Source: SAR202 cluster bacterium bin90 (GTDB taxonomy: Bacteria > Chloroflexota > Dehalococcoidia > Lucifugimonadales > JADFKI01). Taken from it: a DNA stretch of 64,000 bases. The DNA lies in assembly GCA_002238855.1 (NCBI GenBank), contig MPND01000015.1, positions 20,569 to 84,568 of the forward strand, written 5' to 3'. Numbering within the stretch: the first letter of the stretch is position 1; each line of letters starts with the position of its first letter. Position numbers and translations under genes: made by a program. The notes below the pieces were generated by a model. That model was given only the letters and a program-made list of their open reading frames with translations, had not been told where the DNA came from and searched no databases. Positions 8,297 to 16,434 of the stretch are shown here, one piece after another.

Positions 8297-9061
8297 TCAC
8301 CCGGCCCGCAGAACCTTTAAGACCTCTGGCACGAGAACCGCCATGCTCGATAGCCCAATTATGCCAAGCACGACGTAACGAAATATCTGCTCATTCATGC
8401 GTTGAATCAGCAGCGCGCCCGCTCCGAACCCGACAAATGCAGGGATCAGAACTATGCCGACTAGGGTCAGCCGCTCCACGCTGTACAGCCCCGTGGTGGC
8501 ATAAGCGACCACCCCGATCCCCGCAATGACTAGGAGGTAGAGCGCCATCGCCCCTCGCACAGACCGACGACCCAGGTTCCTAGCGAGCAGGAAAAGAACT
8601 ATTAGCGGACCGCCGACAGCAAACGCCGTCAGGGTGGCTCCCACGACAAAGCCCGCCAAAACACCTAGCACAGTGGCGTAAGGTATTTCTCCTTTGTATT
8701 CCTTCAACGACAGGGCAGCAAGCAGCAGAATCAGCACCACAATGCCTATGCGAATTAGAGTGGGATCGGCAAACTTCAAGATCGCTACACCGAATGGCAC
8801 TCCAAGCACGCCCGCCGCCACAATCGGGACTACCTCCCGATAAGGAATATCCTTCCTCGCCTGAATGGCAATCAGAATCCCAGCGCTGACCCCGCCTGTG
8901 TTTACGACTATTACAGCCGTCTGAGGATCACTAATGGCGAGTAGTGAAATGGGCATTGCGGTCATGGCAATGCCGAATCCGGTAGCGCTATACACCGTGC
9001 AGCCGAGAAACAAAGCAAGCGCCAGGATTGCCACACCGGTAAGCCCAAGTGTCAGTTCCAT
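8297..9061 (-). CDS. TauE/SafE (DUF81) family membrane transporter, copy A
   Basis: 254 aa, strongly hydrophobic with about eight membrane spans arranged as two similar halves. It has family features such as ATGFGIAMTAMPISLL near the N-terminus and a glycine-rich FAVGGPLIVLFLLARN in the middle. TauE/SafE proteins are thought to export sulfite, sulfoacetate or related organic anions across the inner membrane. It is the last of four paralogs on the minus strand; its start codon overlaps the stop of the preceding copy by one base, so it is translationally coupled. Direction of transport and substrate are not readable. Confidence 0.85.
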   Translation of the reverse strand: MELTLGLTGVAILALALFLGCTVYSATGFGIAMTAMPISLLAISDPQTAVIVVNTGGVSAGILIAIQARKDIPYREVVPIVAAGVLGVPFGVAILKFADPTLIRIGIVVLILLLAALSLKEYKGEIPYATVLGVLAGFVVGATLTAFAVGGPLIVLFLLARNLGRRSVRGAMALYLLVIAGIGVVAYATTGLYSVERLTLVGIVLIPAFVGFGAGALLIQRMNEQIFRYVVLGIIGLSSMAVLVPEVLKVLRAG

Positions 9062-9810
9062 TACAGGTACTTGCTGGCTTCTTTAGCCAGAACCAAGACG
9101 CTGGACACAATGATGATGCCGATGACTGTCATATTGAAGACTCGCTCATTCAGGCGTCTCATCAGGAAACTCCCAATGGCTATTCCCACCACAGACGGAA
9201 TTATAATGACGCCGATCAGTGTAAGGCGAAGCGGTGTGTACAATCCATTGAGCGCAAAGAGTATTATGGAAAAACTCATCAACGCCAACAGGAAGAATGC
9301 CATCGCCGCCCGGACGGTCTGTCGCTCCCACTTCTTAGTCATGAGAAACAGCATCACCAGTGAGCCGGCAACGCCCGATGTCGGCAACAGTACGCCAACT
9401 ATGAAACCCGCCGCAATTCCCACCGGCGTCGAGTAAGGGATCTCTCGCTCCACCTTCACGAACGACCCAATCGCAAAGAGAATTATCAATACGGCGATCC
9501 CGATGCTGAGAATGCTCGAATCTGCCGTCGTCAGTATGAACACGGCAATAGGCGCGCCACACAGGGCAGCTATGGTTATCGGCAATACTTCCCTGAAGGG
9601 CACGTCCCGCCACGACTTCGAGATTATCCATACGCCTATCCCCAGCCCAGCCGTCCCTGCTACCACGATAACGGTTTGCGGTTCATAAACGAGCAGCATA
9701 AGTGGCGTAGAAATCATCCCGATCCCGAAGCCCGTTGCGCTGAAGACCGTAGAAGCCAATAACATCGCAAATACGACGACGACTGCTTCAAGCCATCCCA
9801 ACTCCATCAA
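9061..9810 (-). CDS. TauE/SafE (DUF81) family membrane transporter, copy B
   Basis: 249 aa with the same eight-span plan: ATGFGIGMISTPLMLL at the start of the first half and TSGVAGSLVMLFLMTKK in the second. It differs from its neighbours at the central loop (SGVAG instead of GVGG), a sign of divergence. It overlaps the copy upstream by 4 nt (ATGA) and the copy downstream by 1 nt. Probably it forms part of one membrane transport set with those copies; whether the products assemble together is unknown. Confidence 0.85.
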   Translation of the reverse strand: MMELGWLEAVVVVFAMLLASTVFSATGFGIGMISTPLMLLVYEPQTVIVVAGTAGLGIGVWIISKSWRDVPFREVLPITIAALCGAPIAVFILTTADSSILSIGIAVLIILFAIGSFVKVEREIPYSTPVGIAAGFIVGVLLPTSGVAGSLVMLFLMTKKWERQTVRAAMAFFLLALMSFSIILFALNGLYTPLRLTLIGVIIIPSVVGIAIGSFLMRRLNERVFNMTVIGIIIVSSVLVLAKEASKYL

Positions 9811-10544
9811 AAGCTTCCCGCCTCTCTAGCCAGAATGATAACGCTGGACGATACGATTATCGTCAAGACCGCGTACCGAAATACTCGTTCGCTCATTAAC
9901 TTTAGAATCAGCGCGCCGAGCCCCAACCCCGCCAGCATGGGTACCACCATGAGCGCAATCAGGATCAGCCTTTCTTCAGTGTACAGCCCTGCGACAGCAT
10001 AGCCTGCTACGCTGAACACGTCCAGCACCAGCAGAAAGAATGCCATTGCCGCTCTGACGGATTCTCGCTGCCAGTTCCGGGTCAGAAGATAGAGAGTCAC
10101 CAGCGGACCGCCAACGCCAAACGCGGGAAGCACGACCCCGACCGTAAATCCGGCAATCACGCCGACTACCTTTGAGTATGGAAAGTCCCTCTGGATGCGA
10201 AAGGTCGCGGTCGCCGCCAGCACCAGAACGAGCACGGATATGCCGATCCGCATTATACTCGGGTCGGCAAATTTCAGAATGTACACCGCGATTGGCACGC
10301 CTAGGGCACCAGCAGCAGCAATTGACAATACCTCCCTGAAGGGTATGTCTCTTCGAGCCTGTAGAACTATCCACGCCTCCAGTGCAAGCGCGATCGTGTT
10401 CAAAACAACTACCGCAGTCTGCGGCTCCAGCACGAACAGCAGGCCCGGCATTGCTACCACACCAATCCCGAAGCCCGTGGCGCTGAGCGCCGTGCAGCCC
10501 AGGAAGAGCATGAAGGCAGCCACACCAACCTGAATGGTACTCAT
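9807..10544 (-). CDS. TauE/SafE (DUF81) family membrane transporter, copy C
   Basis: 245 aa. Hydrophobic throughout, with ATGFGIGVVAMPGLLFVL and PAFGVGGPLVTLYLLTRN in the two halves; the second is the typical GVGG signature of the family. The start codon shares one base with the stop of copy D, and its stop overlaps the start of copy B. No extra domain is fused. Sulfite/sulfonate export is the usual family assignment. Confidence 0.85.
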   Translation of the reverse strand: MSTIQVGVAAFMLFLGCTALSATGFGIGVVAMPGLLFVLEPQTAVVVLNTIALALEAWIVLQARRDIPFREVLSIAAAGALGVPIAVYILKFADPSIMRIGISVLVLVLAATATFRIQRDFPYSKVVGVIAGFTVGVVLPAFGVGGPLVTLYLLTRNWQRESVRAAMAFFLLVLDVFSVAGYAVAGLYTEERLILIALMVVPMLAGLGLGALILKLMSERVFRYAVLTIIVSSSVIILAREAGSF

Positions 10545-11290
10545 TACAGGCTGACAACTTCCCGCACCAGCACAGTCATGCTCGTAACAACTATCGCTAC
10601 TATCACCAGTCTCCTGAACATCACCTCATTGATTCGCCGCAAAATCAGCAGCGCTAGACCCCAGCCCAGCACAACTGGCAATACCGCGACTCCAATGAGT
10701 TGGACGCGCTCGGCCGTCAGTAGACCGGAAGCGCCGTAACCAACGACGCCCGCTCCCTCAACCGCGAGGAAGTACAGCGACAGCGACCCTCGCAGCGCAT
10801 GGCTTGACATTCTGTGCGACAGCCACGCGAGCACCATCAGCGCGCCACCAACGCCGAACGCGTTCAGCATCACGCTCACCACGAAGCCCACGCCCAACTC
10901 CACCGGCGTCGACTTCGGCAGTGCCCATCGAATGTTTAGTGTGGCAAGCAATGTGAGCGCGATGATCAGCGCAACTATGGCTATGCGAAGAAAGCCTGTG
11001 TCCGCATCCCGCAGAATGAAAATTCCCACGGGAACGCCTACCAGCCCCGCGCCGGCTACGGGCAGCACTTGGCGTACAGGAATGTGCCGCCGCGTCTGCC
11101 ATATCACCAGCGAGAACATCAGCAGCGAGACCGAGTTGATTACAACGACTGCTGTCTGCGGATCCAGCAGCAACAGGAGCAAGGGAAACGATGCAACGCC
11201 GATGCCAAACCCGACCGTGCAGAAAACAAGCGCGCCGCCAAATACGATCGCGGCAACAACCAGGGTCTGCTCGACCGAAAGAGTGTCCAA
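10544..11290 (-). CDS. TauE/SafE (DUF81) family membrane transporter, copy D (first of the array)
   Basis: 248 aa and the most divergent of the four: the N-terminal motif is CTVGFGIGVASFPLLLLLL and the central motif NAFGVGGALMVLAWLSHRM. It is the promoter-proximal member of the array. The amidohydrolase at 11320-12897 ends only 29 nt upstream, so the four transporters probably belong to that transcript. This suggests that they export or import a product or substrate of the amidohydrolase, but that is inference. Confidence 0.85.
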   Translation of the reverse strand: MDTLSVEQTLVVAAIVFGGALVFCTVGFGIGVASFPLLLLLLDPQTAVVVINSVSLLMFSLVIWQTRRHIPVRQVLPVAGAGLVGVPVGIFILRDADTGFLRIAIVALIIALTLLATLNIRWALPKSTPVELGVGFVVSVMLNAFGVGGALMVLAWLSHRMSSHALRGSLSLYFLAVEGAGVVGYGASGLLTAERVQLIGVAVLPVVLGWGLALLILRRINEVMFRRLVIVAIVVTSMTVLVREVVSL

Positions 11291-11319
11291 TCGCCGGGAA
11301 ACCTACGGCGTCCGCGGCA

Positions 11320-12897
11320 TTACGGCACCGCCTGACCGGCAAACACGCCCGTGCAGCGCTCGCTGTCCACCGCGACCTCCCCATTTACCAGCACATACGG
11401 GATCCCTGTTGGGAATTGGCAAGGGTCATCGTAAGTCGCGTTGTCGTTTATTCGCTCGGCGTCGAATACGACGATATCGGCAAATGCGCCCTGCTCAATG
11501 CGGCCCCGTCCCGTCAGACCAAACCGCTGCGCCGCACTGTCCGTCATGCGCTGTACCATCTGTTCCAGCGTCAGCATCCCGAAGCTGCGCCTCAGCCGTC
11601 CAAGGAAGCGCGGGAAGCAGCCATAAGCGCGCGGGTGCGGCATGCTGCCCACATGAATCGAATCGCTGCCCACCATGTAGTCCGGGCGCGAGAGCAGTTC
11701 TACACAGTCTCGGCTAACCTGCTGCCACACCTTCACACTGTCCGGCGGGGCGCCCCGGTATCCGACCTGCAACTCCTCATCCTCGAGGAGCCACATCATC
11801 GTCTCCTCCATCGATTCTCCGCGATCGTCCGCGATGTCCCGCAAGCTCATGCCCTCCAGATGGTTGTTCTTCGGCAGATATGTGAACACGGCGGACGACA
11901 GGTCGTTTGAACCCGCCTGCATATACTCCAGCATTCGCTGTCGCTCCTCGGGGTCGCGCAGCCGCTCCATCAGAGCTTCAGGTCCCCCGTTGTTCACCTC
12001 GCTTGGCAGATAGCGGATCGGGTAGCTGCTGCCCGTTGGATACGGGTAAAGCTCCAGCGTGCAGTCCACACCCTCAGCCTTCGCCTCATCGATGAGCCTC
12101 ACTCTTTCGGCGACCTGCCCAGCGCTCTCAGGATGCGTGCGGTAGTGTGAGAAATGCACCTTCACGCCTGAACGCCTGCCGATTTCCAGTGCTTCCGGCA
12201 CATCACCGCCACCAAACCCGCGCTCGGTATTCACATCGCGAAGGTGCGTCACATATACTCCACCGTACTCCGCGACAACCTTGCACAACTCCACAAGCTC
12301 GTCCGTGTCGCTCCACGCGTTCGGGAAATACGACATCCCAGTGGCAAGCCCGACCGCGCCTTGCTCCATGCCCTCGCGGATCAGTTGCTTCCCCTTCTCC
12401 AGCGCGTCGCCCACAAGTGGCTTGTCGTAGAACCCGACCGTCTCTAGTCGGATGGCGCCATGGGCGATGCAGTACGCGGTGTTGATGGCTGTCTTCTTGT
12501 GATAGTGCGAACGGAAGGCGGCGACACTGCTCATATCCAGGTCTTCCGGCGGCTCACCCAGGATGCCCGCAAGATAGCGCCGGTTCATTCGGTAGTTTTC
12601 GGGAGAAAGCGGCGCATACGACAGCCCATCCTGTCCCAGGATCTCAGTAGTTATGCCCTGTCGCAGGCCGTCCGCATGCTGCGGGTCGATCAGCAATATG
12701 CCGTCAGAATGGGCATGCGTATCAATGAAGCCCGGCGAAACCGTCAGTCCGGTGGCATTTATGACGCGGCGCGCATCAGACTGCGACAGGTCACCAATCT
12801 CCACAATCCTCTCGCCCACGACCCCGACGTCTGCGCGATAGGCGGCGGCGCCCGTCCCGTTAACCACGCTCCCCCCAACTATGACAACATCAAACAT
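11320..12897 (-). CDS. D-aminoacylase / N-acyl-D-amino-acid deacylase-like amidohydrolase
   Basis: 525 aa, the usual size. N-terminal small beta domain (FDVVIVGGSVVNGTG), then the metal-binding DTHAHSD motif at about residues 59-65, a TIM barrel with YVTHLRD and HFSHYRT histidines, and the C-terminal amidohydrolase beta domain (GAFADIVVFDAERI, VLVNGEVAVD). D-aminoacylases remove the acyl group from N-acyl-D-amino acids. The position that usually reads GNCG, with a metal-ligand cysteine, reads GQDG here. That points to a subfamily with altered metal chemistry, also seen in the second copy at 20253. It precedes the four TauE genes on the same strand. Confidence 0.85.
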   Translation of the reverse strand: MFDVVIVGGSVVNGTGAAAYRADVGVVGERIVEIGDLSQSDARRVINATGLTVSPGFIDTHAHSDGILLIDPQHADGLRQGITTEILGQDGLSYAPLSPENYRMNRRYLAGILGEPPEDLDMSSVAAFRSHYHKKTAINTAYCIAHGAIRLETVGFYDKPLVGDALEKGKQLIREGMEQGAVGLATGMSYFPNAWSDTDELVELCKVVAEYGGVYVTHLRDVNTERGFGGGDVPEALEIGRRSGVKVHFSHYRTHPESAGQVAERVRLIDEAKAEGVDCTLELYPYPTGSSYPIRYLPSEVNNGGPEALMERLRDPEERQRMLEYMQAGSNDLSSAVFTYLPKNNHLEGMSLRDIADDRGESMEETMMWLLEDEELQVGYRGAPPDSVKVWQQVSRDCVELLSRPDYMVGSDSIHVGSMPHPRAYGCFPRFLGRLRRSFGMLTLEQMVQRMTDSAAQRFGLTGRGRIEQGAFADIVVFDAERINDNATYDDPCQFPTGIPYVLVNGEVAVDSERCTGVFAGQAVP

Positions 12898-13060
12898 TTC
12901 AGGTTCCCTCTTTTCGAATGGAAGTTCAATAGCGCGCAGTATAACACAGCGGTCTCAGAATTCTGCCCACGAGCCGCGCCAACCTTTACAACAAGGTTAC
13001 AACGCTTGGAATCATCCCCTCCGCACGCTACCGCGCCTTAATCAACACCCTGTATGCCAG

Positions 13061-16000
13061 CTATTTCACCACCCTGAACATATACTCAGGGGCAGGAGAC
13101 AGATTTTCCGGCGCAATGCGAGATTCCGCTTGTCCCGGCGGCGTCCACAGCACCTCGAAGCGCGGAGAACCGGATGCCGCAACATATTCCAGGCGGATGC
13201 GGTTCCTCCCCGCAGAAAGCTCAACCTCCGTTTCTCTGTCAGACCGGGAATCGATTATCGTCTCGCCATCCAATATCAACTTCATCTCGCCGTGAACTTC
13301 ATTCAACCTTAACCTGTATAGTCCTGCCTCCGGGACATTCAGCACTCCATCCCAGATGGCAAGATGCGCGCCCTCAACAACCGAGTTATACCAGAACGCG
13401 CCGCCAATTCCCGGCGTAACGCGCTGAGCATCGGGCAGGACGCGATCTATCTCTCTGGGATCCTCAATTCCCCTGAAGAATCGCCCCACCAATCCCACAG
13501 GACGAACATCGCCGTGATAAAGATTGCTAGCGGAAATTGGCACCAGAGGCGGCTCGCTGACACTTTCCTGTTCAGTTGCCTGCTTGCCATCGTTGAGGGG
13601 AATTGGTGGTTGACGCCAAAGTAGACGCAAGACGCCGTCCGTTTCCTCCACGCGCGACCTCACTTCAAGCTCATGCAGACCTACCGCCGGCTCGATCACA
13701 ACAACCCGCTCGTTATCCGACAAAATCGGCCTGCCATCCAGCAGCACTTCCGATGAAGCGCCGCCTTCGAGCCTGAAGACATACTCACCAGGATGCGTTA
13801 CGTGCAGTGTGCCCTTCCACTCCACATCAAAGGGCACGTTTAAGGCATTGACCTCCAGCTTCCAGACACTCTCCGCGCTTCGCAGTATTTCCTCGACAAC
13901 TTCCCCACTTTCCAGGGTTCTGCGCGATATAAGCCCCTGCGCCGCTTCCAGCTCCTCGCGTCCCACATACGCGGAGTAGTACAGCACATTGCCGCCCATT
14001 GGCGGCCTTATCTCGCGAAAGTCTGCGGTCGGATAGTACGCCCTCAGCGTATCGTAGAATCCCGCTTCCCGTGGTTCCAAATATATAGCCGCGCCCTGCC
14101 ACACCATCTTCGGATCAAGGGGAATATTCGTGGGCGCAGCGATTGTCTGGCGAGGATAGCGATGTCCGAAAAGGCTCGCCACGAGGCTGTGCCGGAACTG
14201 CCGCGACACCATCGGACTGTATCCTCTCTCAGCCTGATCAGCCATATCCCTTGCCATCAGGGTATCGTCCGTCGAGTAAGAAGCATACACTTCAGGGTCA
14301 TTCGCCTGCGCTACGAAGTAGGTATTTATGTTCGCATAGGCGATGACCGCGAGCAGCACTGCGATGAGCGCTGCAGTCCCCGTTCGCAGCACAGGCATTT
14401 GCGCCGACCGCCCCAGGTCCCAGATGAAACCGATTGCCACCGTTACCAACGCTATGACTGCAGGTATGACCGTAATGGTGCGCAGCGACTGCGGCGCTTC
14501 CCACGGTATCGTCAACACGCCGGGCATAATCATTACGAGTATCCAGACAGGCAATACTAGAAACGCGGCGATTCGCCACCGCCACACGGCAACCACCAGC
14601 CCCAGCAGCATAAGCAGACCCGAGAAGACATCCAGCATCGGCGCACCGGGCAAATTGTGCCGACCGTTTGGATCGCCCTCGAAGTGGAACATCCCCAGAT
14701 GACGAATCAAGCTTTCTCTTATAACCCGCGCCGTATCTCCCTCGTCGGCAACTGAGAATACTGAAGTAACCGCCGTTCGATCAAAGAACTCTCCCGGCTG
14801 CGTTAGCACGAATTGCGCCAGAGGAAGAACGACCATCGCAGCAAACACCGCCATGATGCCGATATTCTGCACCAGCCGCCCACGCCGCTTTCCCGCCGTG
14901 ATCAGTCCATGAACGAGCACAAACCCGATCACCAGCGGAAACAGGCGATAGGCCGCGTAATACCACATCCCCAGTCCCAGGGCAGTCCCCGCAACCGCGA
15001 AATCCGCTCTGCCTCCGTTGCGCACAGCGCGATATGTGAGCCAAGCGGTAAGCGCCGCGAAGAACGGTGCGGTTATGCCGTGCATGCCCGTGCGGCTCCA
15101 AATCACATCCCAGCGCATGACCGCCGTCAGGAACGCCGCAACCAGTCCCATTGCTGATCCCAGCATATGCCGCATCATCAGGAACATTGCAACCACGCCC
15201 GCAAGTCCGAACACGACAGCAACGAGCCTACCCGTAGTTATGGAGATTCCAGCGAACTTTATCACCACTGCTATCGGCAAAAGGAACAGGCTCGGCAACT
15301 CCGTGAATGGGACAAACACCGGCAGATAGCCCAGGTCATCGGCCAGTCGTCTCGCCTGGTCGAGGTTGTCAGCCTCGTCGAACCACAGGCCCGGCGGAAA
15401 GCCGTCCAGGTTGTACAGCCGAATGGCCAGTGCAAAGAGCAGTATGAAGGCAAGCGCAGCCCACGGTAACATTGCGCGAGGTTCGAAAGTAACCTGATAC
15501 CCGCGTCGGAATCTGGCGAAAAACGCAGACCAGCCACCCTCGAAGGCTGGCATGGCACCCAGCATTAGCGCCACCGACAGCCCATAGCTCCACCACGCCA
15601 CCGAGTAAGGCGGTCCCTTGGGGAACATATACAGGCTGAGCGCCGCCGCAAGAAGCCCCGCAGCCACCATCACAAAGCCGGCATGCCTCTCCGAAATGCC
15701 CAGTATCGAAATTGGTCTGCTAGGTGCAGCCTCCGCAGACCTCTCGCTCTGGACGAATGTAGGCACCGATGGCGATGTTGTTGCGCCGCCAGGAACGGCG
15801 ACTGGCTGAGCAACAATTGCCTGCGCTGACTGCCCCCTCACCTGTACTGCCGCGATAGTAGATTCTTCTGTTTGCGGGAATGAGCCGCCAAATGCTGTAC
15901 GCAGGTCGAACCAGAACAGCGACAGCGCCCTTCCCGACATCCCGCCCATCGCAACTATGCCCGCCAGCAGGCCCACCGCAGAAGGAGCGACCGCCCACGC

Positions 16001-16420
16001 GATGCCGACCAATGCATAGGAGAAAAGCGCAGCCGTGAACAGTATCAGAGCAGACGCCAGCAGAACTAGTCGCAGTTGAACCCTGTTAGACATCGGCGCT
16101 TGGGAGATGGACGCCACCGGCGCCGGAGCCTCACTCACTGGTTCAGGTAACTGCGCGCCAGCCTGCAGCACTCGTCCGCAATTCTCACAAAACCTATACC
16201 CTACTGCATTCTGTGCCCCGCACGATCCACAGACTACATGCGAGGAAATTGAATCGGACGGCTCCTCAGAATCGGACTCGTCAACTGACTGCATCGACGC
16301 CGGCAAAGCGCCGTCACCACGCAAGTTGTTTCCGCAAACAGCGCAGGTCCCGTGGCTTCTGGGGTTCTGAACTCCACATGCTTCGCAGGTTTTAGATGTG
16401 GAATCGGAGTGGTTGGTCAT
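13061..16420 (-). CDS. Large membrane glycosyltransferase (ArnT/PMT type) with N-terminal zinc ribbons and C-terminal PA14-like domains
   Basis: 1119 aa. Two zinc ribbons stand at the N-terminus (C12, C15, C26, C29 and C64, C67, C78, C81). Two membrane spans (about 115-160) and an Ala/Pro/Ser-rich linker follow. Then comes a polytopic domain with the first-loop acidic motif FDEAD (347-351), typical of the GT39/ArnT group that transfers sugars from polyprenyl-phosphate donors on the outer face. The last 300 or so residues contain two beta-sandwich segments that look like PA14 repeats (GEYVFRLEGGASSEVLLDG and GLYRLRLNEVHGEMKLILDG). PA14 modules bind carbohydrate. A membrane sugar transferase for glycoprotein or lipid decoration is likely; acceptor unknown. 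Confidence 0.75.
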   Translation of the reverse strand: MTNHSDSTSKTCEACGVQNPRSHGTCAVCGNNLRGDGALPASMQSVDESDSEEPSDSISSHVVCGSCGAQNAVGYRFCENCGRVLQAGAQLPEPVSEAPAPVASISQAPMSNRVQLRLVLLASALILFTAALFSYALVGIAWAVAPSAVGLLAGIVAMGGMSGRALSLFWFDLRTAFGGSFPQTEESTIAAVQVRGQSAQAIVAQPVAVPGGATTSPSVPTFVQSERSAEAAPSRPISILGISERHAGFVMVAAGLLAAALSLYMFPKGPPYSVAWWSYGLSVALMLGAMPAFEGGWSAFFARFRRGYQVTFEPRAMLPWAALAFILLFALAIRLYNLDGFPPGLWFDEADNLDQARRLADDLGYLPVFVPFTELPSLFLLPIAVVIKFAGISITTGRLVAVVFGLAGVVAMFLMMRHMLGSAMGLVAAFLTAVMRWDVIWSRTGMHGITAPFFAALTAWLTYRAVRNGGRADFAVAGTALGLGMWYYAAYRLFPLVIGFVLVHGLITAGKRRGRLVQNIGIMAVFAAMVVLPLAQFVLTQPGEFFDRTAVTSVFSVADEGDTARVIRESLIRHLGMFHFEGDPNGRHNLPGAPMLDVFSGLLMLLGLVVAVWRWRIAAFLVLPVWILVMIMPGVLTIPWEAPQSLRTITVIPAVIALVTVAIGFIWDLGRSAQMPVLRTGTAALIAVLLAVIAYANINTYFVAQANDPEVYASYSTDDTLMARDMADQAERGYSPMVSRQFRHSLVASLFGHRYPRQTIAAPTNIPLDPKMVWQGAAIYLEPREAGFYDTLRAYYPTADFREIRPPMGGNVLYYSAYVGREELEAAQGLISRRTLESGEVVEEILRSAESVWKLEVNALNVPFDVEWKGTLHVTHPGEYVFRLEGGASSEVLLDGRPILSDNERVVVIEPAVGLHELEVRSRVEETDGVLRLLWRQPPIPLNDGKQATEQESVSEPPLVPISASNLYHGDVRPVGLVGRFFRGIEDPREIDRVLPDAQRVTPGIGGAFWYNSVVEGAHLAIWDGVLNVPEAGLYRLRLNEVHGEMKLILDGETIIDSRSDRETEVELSAGRNRIRLEYVAASGSPRFEVLWTPPGQAESRIAPENLSPAPEYMFRVVK

Positions 16421-16434
16421 CGCGGTGAGGAATG

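Noticed and set aside
12981..12998. AACCTT/AAGGTT hairpin before the amidohydrolase gene
   Set aside because: Only six pairs, no T tract and not well placed to end the large membrane protein gene; not reported as a terminator.
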